NCBI RefSeq assembly: GCF_035046485.1
Contig: NC_085138.1
Location: forward strand, 360,099,238-360,163,237
Source: Aedes albopictus
Lineage: Eukaryota > Arthropoda > Insecta > Diptera > Culicidae
Length of the DNA: 64,000 bases
Reading direction: 5' to 3'
The stretch's first letter is position 1. Each line of letters begins with the position of its first letter. The position numbers and the translations under genes are program-made. Of the stretch, positions 17,340 through 27,824 are shown in pieces. The notes beneath the pieces were generated by a model. That model saw only the letters and a list, made by a program, of their open reading frames with translations, did no database searches and was not told the origin of the DNA.

Positions 17340-18190
17340 ACCTACAATGCCAGCCAAACATCAAAAAAAAAAAGTTTTTCCTGGAGTTTCTCCCAGAGAG
17401 TTTTCAAATATTTCTCTTGGATTTCCTAGCGGGATTTCGCCCATAGTTTCTCCTGGGATTTCTCTTAGAGGTTACAGAGTTCCTCCTTCAATTTTCTTAA
17501 TATTTCCTCCTGGGATCACTTTTAGAACATTTTTCCGAAATGTTTTAGTTCCTCTCAGGTTTTTTTCGAAGTTTCTCTGCCGAGTTTTTCGCTAAATTTC
17601 ACATGGATACCTTCAGATATTTCTCGGCGATTTCTTACAAATAATCTCGTAAGATATCCCAGAAGACAATTCTAGAAAAACTCGTTGAAAAAGTCATGCA
17701 ATTTTCCTGAAGCAACTAAACCAGGAGTATCTAAAATCTTGGGAAAATTTCCGGTATGAATTCCGGAAAGAGCTCTGGGAATGATTCCGCAAAAATCATT
17801 AGAAAATCTCAGGTGAATCTCTGCAAGAAATTCGATAAACAACTACGAGGAACTCAATGAGAAATACCAGCAGTAGCGCTTCTACAGGAATCCCAGAAGA
17901 CATTCTAAAAAAATGTTTTTGGAGTAAGTCCAGAGTAAATTCAGAAAAAGAAACTCAGGGAAACATCGCAGGATCAACACCGGAAGGAATCTTCGGAGAG
18001 AAGCCCCGGAGAAACTCCAAGAGAAATATCAAAAGAAATCCAACGAGAACTTTTAGGAAATATCCCAGCTGAAACTTCTGTAGAAATCCAAAGGGAAACT
18101 TCAGGAGAACGCTATCGGAAATTTCATGCAGAAATTACAGGAGGAACTTTGGAAGATATCCCGGAAGTAATTCATGTAGAACATTGGTGT
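17340..18190. repeat. Degenerate short-period array (TTTCTCCTGGRATTYC-like)
   Basis: The left part repeats pyrimidine-rich phrases such as GGATTTCTC and TCCTGGGATTTC. From about 17640 the same phrases appear in the complementary orientation (GGAATCCCAGAAGA, GGAGAAACTCC). Similar arrays recur at about 35990-37800 and 56215-56530. No genes; the frames at 17347 and 17857 are by-products of the repeat. Confidence 0.6.
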
Positions 18191-18639
18191 AAAACTCCGT
18201 AATCTTTTGGAACGCGCACCTGGAGAAGTCCCAAGAGGAAAACTGGAAAGAATTCTAACGGAAATTTCACGACAACATCTTCGATTCCGACCCTGCGTAG
18301 AGTGTGGCCAACCGACCTCCCCTTTCGCTCCCGAATTTCTGTCGCTATCGGCTTTCCATGATATCGACGATGGACCTCCACGTTGGAGATCCAATTGTGA
18401 GGCCACCATGCACGAATTATTTACCTACCGCAGGCATCTATTGATAAAGATCTGCAGCCGTTGAGTGTTCTCCACTGATACACACCAAGTTTCAGTGGCG
18501 TCCCAACTAACATTTTCAACGCTATAAGCTTCAGTCATTTGCTTTCTGTTGTGTAACAATCGAATTGAAGCAGTCAACGCTGAATAAAAGGGAAGCTAGT
18601 CAAATATAAATAATAAGCTAATACACGGCTGCTAAACAA
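18191..18639. other. Nothing firmly recognised
   Basis: More complex sequence with an 85-codon frame on plus and 102 on minus, overlapping each other. Neither has a recognisable motif. Parts resemble non-LTR debris but this could not be supported. Confidence 0.3.
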
Positions 18640-19145
18640 GCACCAACTCGGTTTTCTAATATCAAACATGTAACTGGGGCTGCCTTTACTGCACTCTATT
18701 CCAACTCCGGGAGATTTCCCGGAAGATGTGAAAACTTGAACAAATCGAATAGGAGCCCCACTAACAAAACAGCTGCTACTAGCTCAGCTACACAGCTATA
18801 CAGTACAATTCGTTATACTGACAAATCCAGCAGCGCTTTGAAGGCCGTTATGCGATATCATTCCAGCTAGAAGCTGTAATAAAGAAACTCTTGCTATACC
18901 AAAACTGCTTGTCGGATGCAAACATTAATGTCAAAACAAACATTGAGCGGGATACATTGCTACTACACAAATACTTAACAGCTATCCATCTCTGTGTTGT
19001 GAAATTATTTGGGTTGCTTTTTTTGCATTTTAATCCAACTCCGGAAGATTTGCCGGAAGATGTGCAAATCGAATAAGAGTCCCAACCAATAAAACAGCTG
19101 CTTTTATACAGTACGTTTTGTAATGATGCCAAATACACAACTAGC
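18640..19145. repeat. Two diverged tandem copies, spacing about 345 bp
   Basis: The blocks TCCAACTCCGGRAGATTT, GAAGATGTG, AATCGAATA and AACAGCTGCT occur in the same order near 18695-18780 and again near 19030-19105. This is an old tandem duplication of a spacer or an unclassified repeat. No gene. Confidence 0.55.
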
Positions 19146-19645
19146 AGTAAACATTATGGCATTTGACGTTTCACAAGCTTTTACAGCAAGATAAAATTCA
19201 GTAAGGTTTCTTGTGGCACAATTATAAAGCCTTGTCTGAAGTAAACAAAACAAACTTTTTTCTATGCTATTTATATAAAGCAGTGTGGCAGCGAGGACAT
19301 TATCGGGACCAAAGGATACGGAGATCGGGAGTTCGATTCCAAGTAGCGGCAGGTACTTTAATTATTCAATTTAAAAAACGATAGTTCCAGATCCACATGT
19401 ATTGCATCACGGTATTCATAACCTAATGTTTAATCGATTGGTTTGGGGATGTCATATAACTATTATTTAACACCTGTGACAAGGCTGAAAAAGCGCCTTC
19501 TCAAGATGTTATTCAGTTAGTGGTTACATAGGAGCCGAGAAAAGAGCTATGACTTGATGGCATATAAGCTGCTCGCACAGCATATACATGTGGGTTAAGT
19601 TCGCCAGATTCATTGGTATAAGGCTTGTATAGAAGTTTCTATCCT
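19146..19645. other. Nothing recognised
   Basis: One tRNA-like B-box phrase, GAGTTCGATTCC, lies near 19330 and could be an old SINE head, but the A box and tail are not convincing. Confidence 0.35.
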
Positions 19646-19647
19646 TA

Positions 19648-20759
19648 CAGTGTATCAAACAATTGTCCGTACAGCAAATTTTTTGTCAAAATAATTTTTC
19701 ATTCAATTGTAATAACTTTTTTATGCGTCAATCAGAAACGTTGAAATTTTGACCAGTCATGAATCATATATTAAATCTCCATTAGTAAAATTTTGAGCGA
19801 GATCGAATAAGTTTTCTGAAAGTTATAGAACTTAGAGTAAAACTTATAAGGGTTCATTCACAAATGTCATAACGCTAAAATTGATCGTTTTCAACACCCA
19901 CCCACCCCTTCGTAACACTGTTTATATGGGGAAAATTTTATTTTGTTCGAGCTGTAACACCATGAAGGACCCCCACACACCCCCTCCAGCGTTATGACAT
20001 TTGTGAACAAGCCCTAAGATTTTTGAACACATTTTAAAAACATTATATCTCAATATGTACTCGATGAATTTTTTTCAATTTTTTTTGTGTTACATCTTAT
20101 ACGTAAGACTTTCATATGCATCCATGTTTGGGGTGTTATATTCACTACAAAAAATATGAAAAATGTGCGTATGTAGTTGAAGATGTTTCAAAATTTACCA
20201 TATTTTGCACATATAATCTGCCAAACGTTTTCCACCAATAAAAGTGCATTAACTGAACGAAAAATCCGTAGGACCTACTCTTCATATGAAGTTTAGTAGG
20301 TCCAGTATAAAAATATATCATTAAGAAAGTTTAAAGAAGTTGAAAACACTTGGCACTTTTATTGATCAAAATATGATAAATTTCCAAATGACACTCTGAA
20401 CATATACAGATTTTTCATACTTTTTGTAGTGAATATAAAGCCTTAAACGAAGCTGCATATGAAAGCCTTAAGTATAAGCTATAACACGAAAAATATTGAA
20501 AAAGTTTCATAAAATACATATTGAGATATACTGTTTTAAAAATGTATTCAAAAATTTTATAAGTTTTACTAAAAGTTCTATAACTTTCAGAAAACTTATT
20601 CGATCTCGCTCAAAATTTTACCAATGAAGCTTTAATATATGGGTTATAATTGGTCAAAATTTCAGCGTTTTTGATTGACGTATAAAAAAGTTATAATTAT
20701 TTAAATGAAAAATTATTTTGACCAAAAAATTGCTGTACGGACAATTGTTTGATACACTG
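19648..20759. mobile_element. 1.1 kb foldback element, TA target duplication
   Basis: The TIR starts CAGTGTATCAAACAATTGTC and is matched at the right end; TA flanks both sides (19646-19647, 20760-20761). Long diverged arms pair over several hundred bases, meeting at a small palindrome near 20270-20310. No transposase frame exists, so it is non-autonomous; the Tc1/mariner group is inferred from TA and the CAGT start. Its left arm carries the nested MITE at 19850-20014. Confidence 0.85.
19850..20014. mobile_element. 165-bp MITE with TAA target duplication, nested in the foldback
   Basis: Ends are GGGTTCATTCACAAATGTCA and the complement of GGGCTTGTTCACAAATGTCA, flanked by TAA at 19847-19849 and 20015-20017. 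The right arm of the host foldback lacks it, which confirms the borders. The TWA target and GGG end fit the PIF/Harbinger group. It has C-rich stretches like the 164-bp MITE at 63079-63242. Confidence 0.85.
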
Positions 20760-20999
20760 TATGTACAACACAGTAACTCAGCATCAAGCCGTATTGAGGA
20801 CGCTTTGTTGACGTTTACATTCACAAGAAATGTTAGTTGGGGTACTAGGTAAACGTAACTTTTTATAGCACAAATAATGACTTCAACGAATGCAGATTTA
20901 ATGAAAATTAGTTTTATAAAAGTTTGAGCAAGTAAAGGTACAGAACAATGTCTACTAGTCTTCGAAGAACATAAGTAAATATGGTTCATTATGTAGCAT

Positions 21000-21708
21000 T
21001 ATTCAGTGTAGCAGGCTAGCATTGCAAGTGTAGATATAATGTTGTGTGACCATGAAATATTGGATGACCTAAATAATCACAAAACTATCATGCAGTGACC
21101 ATTGAGAGTTCAGAGGTTCATGTGTAACGTTACTATCTTAAACAAAATCATCTCATGTTACAGTAATTATTTTTATCAACTAATCTCCATAACAGTAAGG
21201 ATGGCCCATGATATCCCTAAAATATATAACAACACTTTCTATTTTTCGAACTACTTTGGTAAATAAAGTGGATTAGGTAACCCTACTTAAATACTTACTG
21301 GCAAAAGCTATTACCATAAGTGAAGACCTGAAGCTATGGTCTCCGGAGTAGTGTGGTTGATCTGGAATATCTCAAAACTATATTGGAATGACTCATGAAA
21401 CGCCAGGGGAATTAGAGATTACAGTTGGATGTGTAATGTTAAAGTTCATTGTGCGAATACTTATTGTCGAGAGCTAAACTTTAGGACAGTTTGGGCGACC
21501 CTCAATATCCCAAAGGTTCAAAATAATACATAGTAGATTTCAGGTTGGTCCAGTCACCGCGATTTATTATTCAATGTTACTCAGACATGGCTGCCGTTAC
21601 GAGTGTAGACCTTAAGTTCTGAATTCCAAGATAGTTTGGCTGACCTGGAATATTCATACAGTGTCTCTAAATGACATTTGAGATTTCAAGAGCTTCACGG
21701 CGCACAGC
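21000..21708. repeat. Degenerate tandem repeat, monomer about 140 bp
   Basis: Related blocks of the form GACCTRAAGTTCTGAA...AGTTTGGYTGACCTGGAATAT...AAATGAC recur near 21040, 21185, 21325, 21470 and 21608. The same repeat resumes at 29880-30400 on the other side of the RTE insertion, so it is the substrate into which the large nest was inserted. Divergence between monomers is high. Confidence 0.6.
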
Positions 21709-22746
21709 AGTTTCATTTCATTTATTTAGTTCACATCAAATTCATGATAATACTGAATCAACAATTTGCCGCCATAATACTCGATTTGCAGCTGCAGCTC
21801 TCCATCCTCGGTCACGCCCAACACTCGCCAGATCACGCTCCACCTGGTCCGCCCATCGTGCTCTCACGCCTTCTTGTACCAACCGGATGGTTAGCAAACA
21901 CCAACTTTGCAGGGTTGTTGTCCGGCATTCTTGCAACATGCCCTGCCCACCGTATCCTTCCAGCTTTGGCCACTTTCTGGATACTGTGTTCGCCGTAAAG
22001 TGCAGCGAGCTCGTGGTTCATCCTTCTCCGCCACACACCGTTCTCCTGCACACCGCCGAAGATCGTCCTTAGCACCCGTCGCTCGAAAACTCCGAGTGCT
22101 TGCAGGTCCTCCTCGAGCATCGTCCATGTCTCGTGTCCGTAGAGAACCACCGGTCTTATTAACGTCTTGTACATGGTACATTTGGTGCGGGGGTGAATCT
22201 TTTTTGACCGCAGTTTCTTCTGGAGCCCATAGTAGGCACGACTTCCACTGATGATGTGCCTTCATATTTCACGGCTCACGTTATTGTCAGCCGTTAGCAA
22301 GGAACCAAGGTAGACGAATTCTTCTACCACCTCGAAAGTATCCCCGTCTATCGTAACATTGCTGCCAAGGCTTGTCCTGTCTCGCTCAGTCCCACCTACC
22401 AGCATGTACTTTGTCTTAGCCGCATTCACCACCAGTCCGACCTTTGCTGCTTCACGTTTCAGGCGGGTGTACTGTTCTGCCACCGTTCCAAATGTTCTGG
22501 CAATAATATCCATGTCATCCGCAAAACAGACAAATTGGCTGGATTTCGTGAAGATCGTACCCCGGCTGTTGAGCCCGGCTCGTCGCATAACACCTTCCAG
22601 GGCGATGTTGAATAGTAGGCAGGAAAGTCCATCACCTTGTCGTAGTCCCCGTCGAGATTCAAATGAACTGGATAGCTCACCCGAAATCCTTACGCTGTTC
22701 TGCACACCGTCCATCGTTGCTCTTATCAGTCTAGTCAGCTTCCCGG
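21709..22746 (-). pseudogene. RTE-type non-LTR retrotransposon, 3' part (RT C-terminal half)
   Basis: Encodes on the minus strand the end of a reverse transcriptase, with FADDMDIIAR in the 22265-22560 stretch, followed by the typical C-terminal region (RRVLRTIFGG, RWAGHVARMP). A TGA at 22262-22264 interrupts an otherwise continuous frame where CGA would be expected, and a frameshift near 21870 moves the last ~45 codons to another frame. The 3' end is an AT-rich tail near 21709-21730. The 5' side stops at 22746, where the LTR element is inserted, and continues at 27825. It is a dead copy. Confidence 0.9.
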
Positions 22747-23117
22747 TGTAGTGGTTAGGATTGGATCGATAACAAAACTGATCATAATTAATTCGGTGTG
22801 TAATGAAAACAGTTATTCTATTTTGAACACCCCTAAGCAAACCAGCGTGCAAACCGTGATAAAGAACGAGAACTGAACGAAAGTTCAATTCGGTCGAAAG
22901 CGAGAGAGGGCAACCAGAAGTGCACTCACTCCTTTGGTGCGCGTGGCGCGCGGAGAACCGCATTGGAGTGAGAGAGAGGGAGAGATATTCGAGATGGGAC
23001 CGAGAAGATTTGAATGTAGGGGTTCGTGGACTCGTGATTTGGTGGAGGAATTCAGTCTGGTTTCTATTGTGGTATCGATCAGATGTAGAATTTATGCTAC
23101 CATCTTTCGTTACGACA
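22747..23117 (+). repeat. Left LTR (371 bp) of the non-autonomous LTR element
   Basis: TG...CA ended. Identical to 27179-27452 plus 27723-27819 with the intervening MITE and its duplication removed. It contains a run of GAGAGAGAGGGAGAGA. A long open frame on the minus strand crosses it and fuses by chance to the RTE reverse transcriptase. Confidence 0.9.
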
Positions 23118-23118
23118 A

Positions 23119-23136
23119 TGGTGCAGCCGGTAGGTG
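23119..23136 (+). promoter_or_regulatory. Candidate primer-binding site
   Basis: TGGTGCAGCCGGTAGGTG starts one base after the left LTR. Position and TGG start are right; the matching tRNA was not identified. Confidence 0.5.
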
Positions 23137-23461
23137 GTATCATACTAATTAGGATTTAGTGGAAATCGTTCGGAGACAAAGTGAAAAAGTGAGTTTGGAG
23201 CTTTTGTCGGTGGTCCAAGTTTGAGTTTTGTGGGATATGTAGTGTCGATAGGTAGAAGTAGGCGGTGCAGACGGAAGGGAAAATGGATTGATGTGAAAAG
23301 GAATAATCAGTGGATGAAATGAGTTGTTGGATGGGACTGGGAGAGAAATGGCGGACACTGGAATTGCGGATGCGCTTTGCTGAATAGATGCGAGTGTGCA
23401 GGGTGGAGTCACTGCCGGGCGTTCGGCTCCCAAGGGTAAATGGAATAAGGAGTGCGAGAGG

Positions 23462-23890
23462 TGACTTAAAAAAAATGTGAGAGCAAAAAAAAATAATTAC
23501 AGAATGTGAAACGAAGTCTTGGAAAAAAAATGAGAGAACGCAAAGTGAAAAAAAAAGTTTGAAATGCCTGGAAAAAAAGCAAAAAAAAGGAATTGGTGAA
23601 AAAAAATAGATGAGAGACGAATGCAAGAGGAGAGTTTGGTAAAAAAAATAGATGGAGCGAAAGGCAAGAGAAAAAAAAAGAGCAAAAAAAATGGAAGAAC
23701 GAAAAGCAAAGGAAGAGTATTGAGATGCGTTAGTAAAAAAAGACAAAAAAAGAATGAGAAAAAAAATACGGAATGCGAGACAGAGCCTTGAGAAAAAAAA
23801 GAAGAGAATGACAGAATGACAGAATGAAAGGCGCGAGAAAGTCTGGAAGAAAAAAAAAGAATTTGAAAAAAAAAACGAAAAAAGGATTGG
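23462..23890 (+). repeat. A/G-rich internal tract
   Basis: Runs of 7-9 A alternate with phrases like GGAATGCGAGACAGAG and GAGAATGACAGAATG, several of which recur. It is nearly pyrimidine-free on the plus strand. Frames on the minus strand rich in Phe and Ser reflect this composition only. Confidence 0.7.
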
Positions 23891-26800
23891 ATTTGAATTT
23901 GCATTGGATTGGAAATGGCTTTGGATTGGATTTGGATTTAGACTTGCTTTGGACTTGGACTTGGAATTTGGATTAGATTTTGATTGGACTTGGAATGGGT
24001 TCGGATTGGATTTGGATTCGGATTGGGTTTGGATTCGAATTGGGTTTTAATTGGATTGGATTTCGATTTCATTTGGCACTGCACTTGGCTGTTTTGGATT
24101 GGATTTGGATTAGATTCAAATTGAAATTTCGGTTTTGGATTTGCATTGATTGGGATTATACTTGGTTTGGATTTGGACTGAATTCGGATATGAATTGGAC
24201 TTGCATTGATTTGGATTCGATTTGGATATTTTATTTGAACTGGATTTGATATGAATTTGGATTGAATTTCGAATGGAATTCGATTGGATTAGATTTGGAT
24301 TGGGTTTTGAATTGGATTTGGTCTGTATTTGGATATGGGTTGGATTTGCATGGAATTGGATTGGATTTGGATAAGATTTGATTTGAATTGAATTTGAATT
24401 ACGTTTGGATTTAATTTGGATTGGATTTAGATTTGCATTGATTTGAATAAGATTTGGATTGAATTTCTGTTATTTTTTGGATATGCATTGATTTGGATTG
24501 GATTTGGATTGAAATTTGAATTGGATTTGGATATGGATTGGATTTGCAGGGATTTGAATTGGATATGGTTCGGACATGGATTGGATTTCAATAGAATTTG
24601 AATTTCGTTTTGATTTCGAATAGATTTCGACTGGATTTAGATATGCATTTATTTGGATTGGATTTGCATGGCCTTGGATTGGATTTGAATTATATTTGGA
24701 CTAAATTTGAATTGCGTTTGGATTTGATTTGGATTGGATTTGAATTGAATTTTTAATGGATTTGAATTGAAATTGGATTGGATTTCGAAGGGATTTGGAT
24801 TTTCATTAAATTGGATTAGATTTGAATTGGATTGAATTTCTGTTGTTTTGTATTTGCATGGATTTGTATTGAATTTCGAATTGGATTTGAATTGGATTCG
24901 GTCTGGATTTGTATATGGATTGTATTGGCATGGATTTGGATTGGATTTGGATTAAATATGGATTAGATTTGAGCTGGATTTGGATATGTATTGGATTTGA
25001 ATTGCATTTGGCCCTGGATTTGACAGCTTTGGATTTGATTTGGATTTGAATTTGGATTGGATTACGAATGGATTTCGATTGGATTTTCATTGATTTAGTT
25101 TAGATTTGGATTGGATTTGGATATGGATTGGATTTGGATTGGATTTGGTTTCGGATTGCATTTGGATGTGATTGCATTTGGCCCTGGATTTGGCTCCTTT
25201 AGATTGGATTTGAATCATATTTAGATTGGAATTGGATTTAAATTGGATTTGGATTGAATTTCTGTTGTTTTGGACTTGCATTGATTTGTATTGGATTTGG
25301 CCCTAGATTTGGCAGCATTGGATTTGAATTGAATTTGGATAATATTTGGACTGGATTTGAATGGCGTTAGGATTTGATTTGGATTTTGATTGGATTTGAA
25401 TTTGGATTGAATTACAAATGGATTTCGATTTGATTTGGATTTTCATTGATTTGGTTTAGTTTTTTTGGATTTGGATATGGATTGGATTTGCATGGATTTG
25501 GAATGGATTTGGTTTCGGATGGCATTTGGCCCTGGATTTGGCTCCTTTAGATTGGATTTGAGTCATATTTAGATTGGAATTGGATTTAAATTGGATTTGG
25601 ATTGAATTTCTGTTGTTTTGGACTTGCATTGATTTGGATTATGTTTGGATTGGATTTGGGCTGGATTGGATTTGCATGGATTTGGTCTGGATTTAGATAT
25701 GGATTGGATTTGCATGGATTTGTATAGGATTTGGATTGGATTTGAATTGCATTTGGCCCTGGATTTGGCAGCTTTGGATTTGAATTGAATTTGGATAATA
25801 TTTGGACTGGATTTGAATGGCGTTAGGATTTGATTTGGATTTTGATTGGATTTGAATTTGGATTGAATTACAAATGGATTTCGATTGGATTTGGATTTTC
25901 ATTGATTTGGTTTAGTTTTTTTTGGATTTGGATATGGATTAGATTTGCATGCATTTGAAATGGATTTGGTTTCGGATTGCATTTGGCCCTGGATTGGATT
26001 TGAGTCATATTTAGATTGGAATTTGATTTGTTTGAATTGGACTTGAATATGATTTTGATTGAATTTCTGTTGTTTTGGACTTGCATTGATTTGGATTATG
26101 TTTGAATTGGATTTGGACTGGGTTGGATTTGCATGGATTTGGATTGGATTTGAATTGGCTTTTTAAGCGATGTTGAGATAATTCCATATTCTGAATCTGC
26201 ATGCCAAACTGAGCCGAAATCCAAATTTTCATTAATTTTGGAGCCCGGGAACCTATTTAAAAATCAATTTGAAGTTTGTATGGGAGCGAGTTGTCGGATC
26301 ACTCCTCGTCGGATTTTGTACTGGGCGGAGCTGTCAAGCAGTTGCCCAGCTGTCAAAAGGTGATTTGAATAAATCTTTTTGAAATTGATTTTAGGTGTCA
26401 AAACAAAGTTCTAAAAATCTGAAAAAATCATAGAGACTTAGAAAAAGGTGATCTTTCGTTTAAAAATATAAAATCATTGAATTTTTCTTAATTTAAAAAC
26501 CCAATTGGGATTTGGATTTGCATTGGATTAAATCTGAATTGGATTGGATTGAGTTTGGTTTGGATTTCTATTGGATTGGATTATAATTGGATTGGATTTG
26601 AATTGGACTAAAATTTCATCTGTACTGAATCTGGATAGATTTTGGATTGTAATAGGATGCGATTTGACCTTCATTAAGATTGGATTAAGTCTGGATTTAA
26701 ATGATATTTATAGAATTGAAATCCTATTCAATCAGATTTCGTTCGTTCGATTTGCATAAGATTTTGATTGGATTTGGCTTGGATTGTATTTGAATTAGTT

Positions 26801-27060
26801 CTTTTTTTATCTGGATTGAACTTGATTAGAATTTAAATTGGATTTGACTGTATTTGGATTTAATTAGGAAATGATTAAGATTGGATTTGAATTTTATTGG
26901 ATACGATTGGTATTTGATTTAGTTTCAATTTGGATTGGATTTGAATATAATTTGGATAAGAATTGGTCTGGATTTAGATTTGATTTAGATTGAATACGGA
27001 TTGGATTTGGTTTAGATTGAAAATCGTTTTGAATTATTTTGGATTGGATTTGTATTGAAT
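23885..27060 (+). repeat. Degenerate TTGGATTTGGATT repeat, about 3.2 kb
   Basis: Built from variants of GGATTT, GGATTG, GGATAT and GAATTT with little else, so that every frame is low complexity (WIWIG-like on plus, QIQSKSNP-like on minus). It contains larger duplications: a ~330-bp block at about 25310-25640 returns at about 25770-26100 with few changes. The phrase GAATTTCTGTTGTTTTG marks repeat units near 24466, 24833, 25256, 25605 and 26066. One unrelated repeat interrupts it at 26157-26510. Confidence 0.85.
26157..26510 (-). repeat. Interspersed repeat inside the GGATTT array
   Basis: It breaks the array abruptly and its left half is the reverse complement of the repeat at 1500-1688 (shared TTCCCGGGC, CATACAAACTT and AAATTTGGATTTCGG-like blocks). 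Class is unknown. It is probably an insertion, but no target duplication can be seen in such simple flanks. Confidence 0.55.
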
Positions 27061-27162
27061 TTAAACTGACAGATGTGGTATTTGGATTTGAATGGAGATT
27101 TTTAAAAGAATTGAGTATTTTAGCATTACATAAAAACGTTAAAAGTAACAAATTTAGCAGAG

Positions 27163-27178
27163 TAGAGAAGGGGGATAA
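27163..27178 (+). promoter_or_regulatory. Candidate polypurine tract
   Basis: GAGAAGGGGGATAA directly precedes the right LTR, where second-strand priming is expected. Confidence 0.6.
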
Positions 27179-27819
27179 TGTAGTGGTTAGGATTGGATCG
27201 ATAACAAAACTGATCATAATTAATTCGGTGTGTAATGAAAACAGTTATTCTATTTTGAACACCCCTAAGCAAACCAGCGTGCAAACCGTGATAAAGAACG
27301 AGAACTGAACGAAAGTTCAATTCGGTCGAAAGCGAGAGAGGGCAACCAGAAGTGCACTCACTCCTTTGGTGCGCGTGGCGCGCGGAGAACCGCATTGGAG
27401 TGAGAGAGAGGGAGAGATATTCGAGATGGGACCGAGAAGATTTGAATGTAGGCACAGACAAACAGACGTAACACCTTGAACGATTTTCATGGAAATCCAT
27501 CGCCCAGCTCACACTACCATCACCTGGTGGAAAAGTTGCACGAATCACTGTGTTGTGCCATATCGTCAATAGAAGGCGCTAGTGTGAAACGTCAAACGCA
27601 TAGAAAAACGATGCGCGCGCCTCTGGTTGTGAAAGCCACAACTATGAAAATTTAAAATGATCGTTAAAAGCGTGGTCGATGGAAATTTCGCAAGTGTTAC
27701 GTCTGTTTGTCTGTGATGTAGGGGTTCGTGGACTCGTGATTTGGTGGAGGAATTCAGTCTGGTTTCTATTGTGGTATCGATCAGATGTAGAATTTATGCT
27801 ACCATCTTTCGTTACGACA
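27179..27819 (+). repeat. Right LTR, enlarged by a MITE
   Basis: Same 371 bases as the left LTR, interrupted after 27452 by a 263-bp MITE and a 7-bp duplication. It ends at 27819 with CCCGG following. Confidence 0.9.
27453..27715. mobile_element. 263-bp MITE with 7-bp target duplication
   Basis: TIRs start CACAGACAAACAGACGTAAC at both ends and pair almost perfectly over 24 bp. The duplication ATGTAGG lies at 27446-27452 and 27716-27722, and the intact site is visible in the left LTR near 23023. No coding capacity. The superfamily is left open, because a 7-bp duplication with a CACAG end does not settle it. Confidence 0.9.
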
Positions 27820-27824
27820 CCCGG

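Larger units (their letters stand above)
22747..27819 (+). mobile_element. 5.07 kb non-autonomous LTR element filled with GGATTT-like repeat
   Basis: Two 371-bp direct repeats starting TGTAGTGG and ending TACGACA border the unit; they are identical once a MITE is removed from the right copy. The target duplication CCCGG is at 22742-22746 and 27820-27824. A TGG-starting primer-site candidate follows the left LTR and a purine tract precedes the right one. The internal 4061 bp have no gag or pol: first an A/G-rich tract, then about 3.2 kb of degenerate hexamer-like repeat. It is inserted inside an RTE reverse transcriptase gene. It must rely on another element's proteins. Orientation is set by primer site and purine tract. 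Confidence 0.88.

Noticed and set aside
17347..18409. Several 70-100 codon frames
   Set aside because: Products of the degenerate short-period array, with competing frames on both strands.
23980..26086. Open frames rich in W/I/G/F or Q/I/S/K/N within the GGATTT array
   Set aside because: Every frame is open because of the hexamer-like repeat; no domain, no start context, opposite strands open together.
23887..27060. Telomeric repeat
   Set aside because: The GGATTT-like units are irregular and lie between LTRs with a target duplication inside a gene-like RTE sequence, not at a chromosome end.
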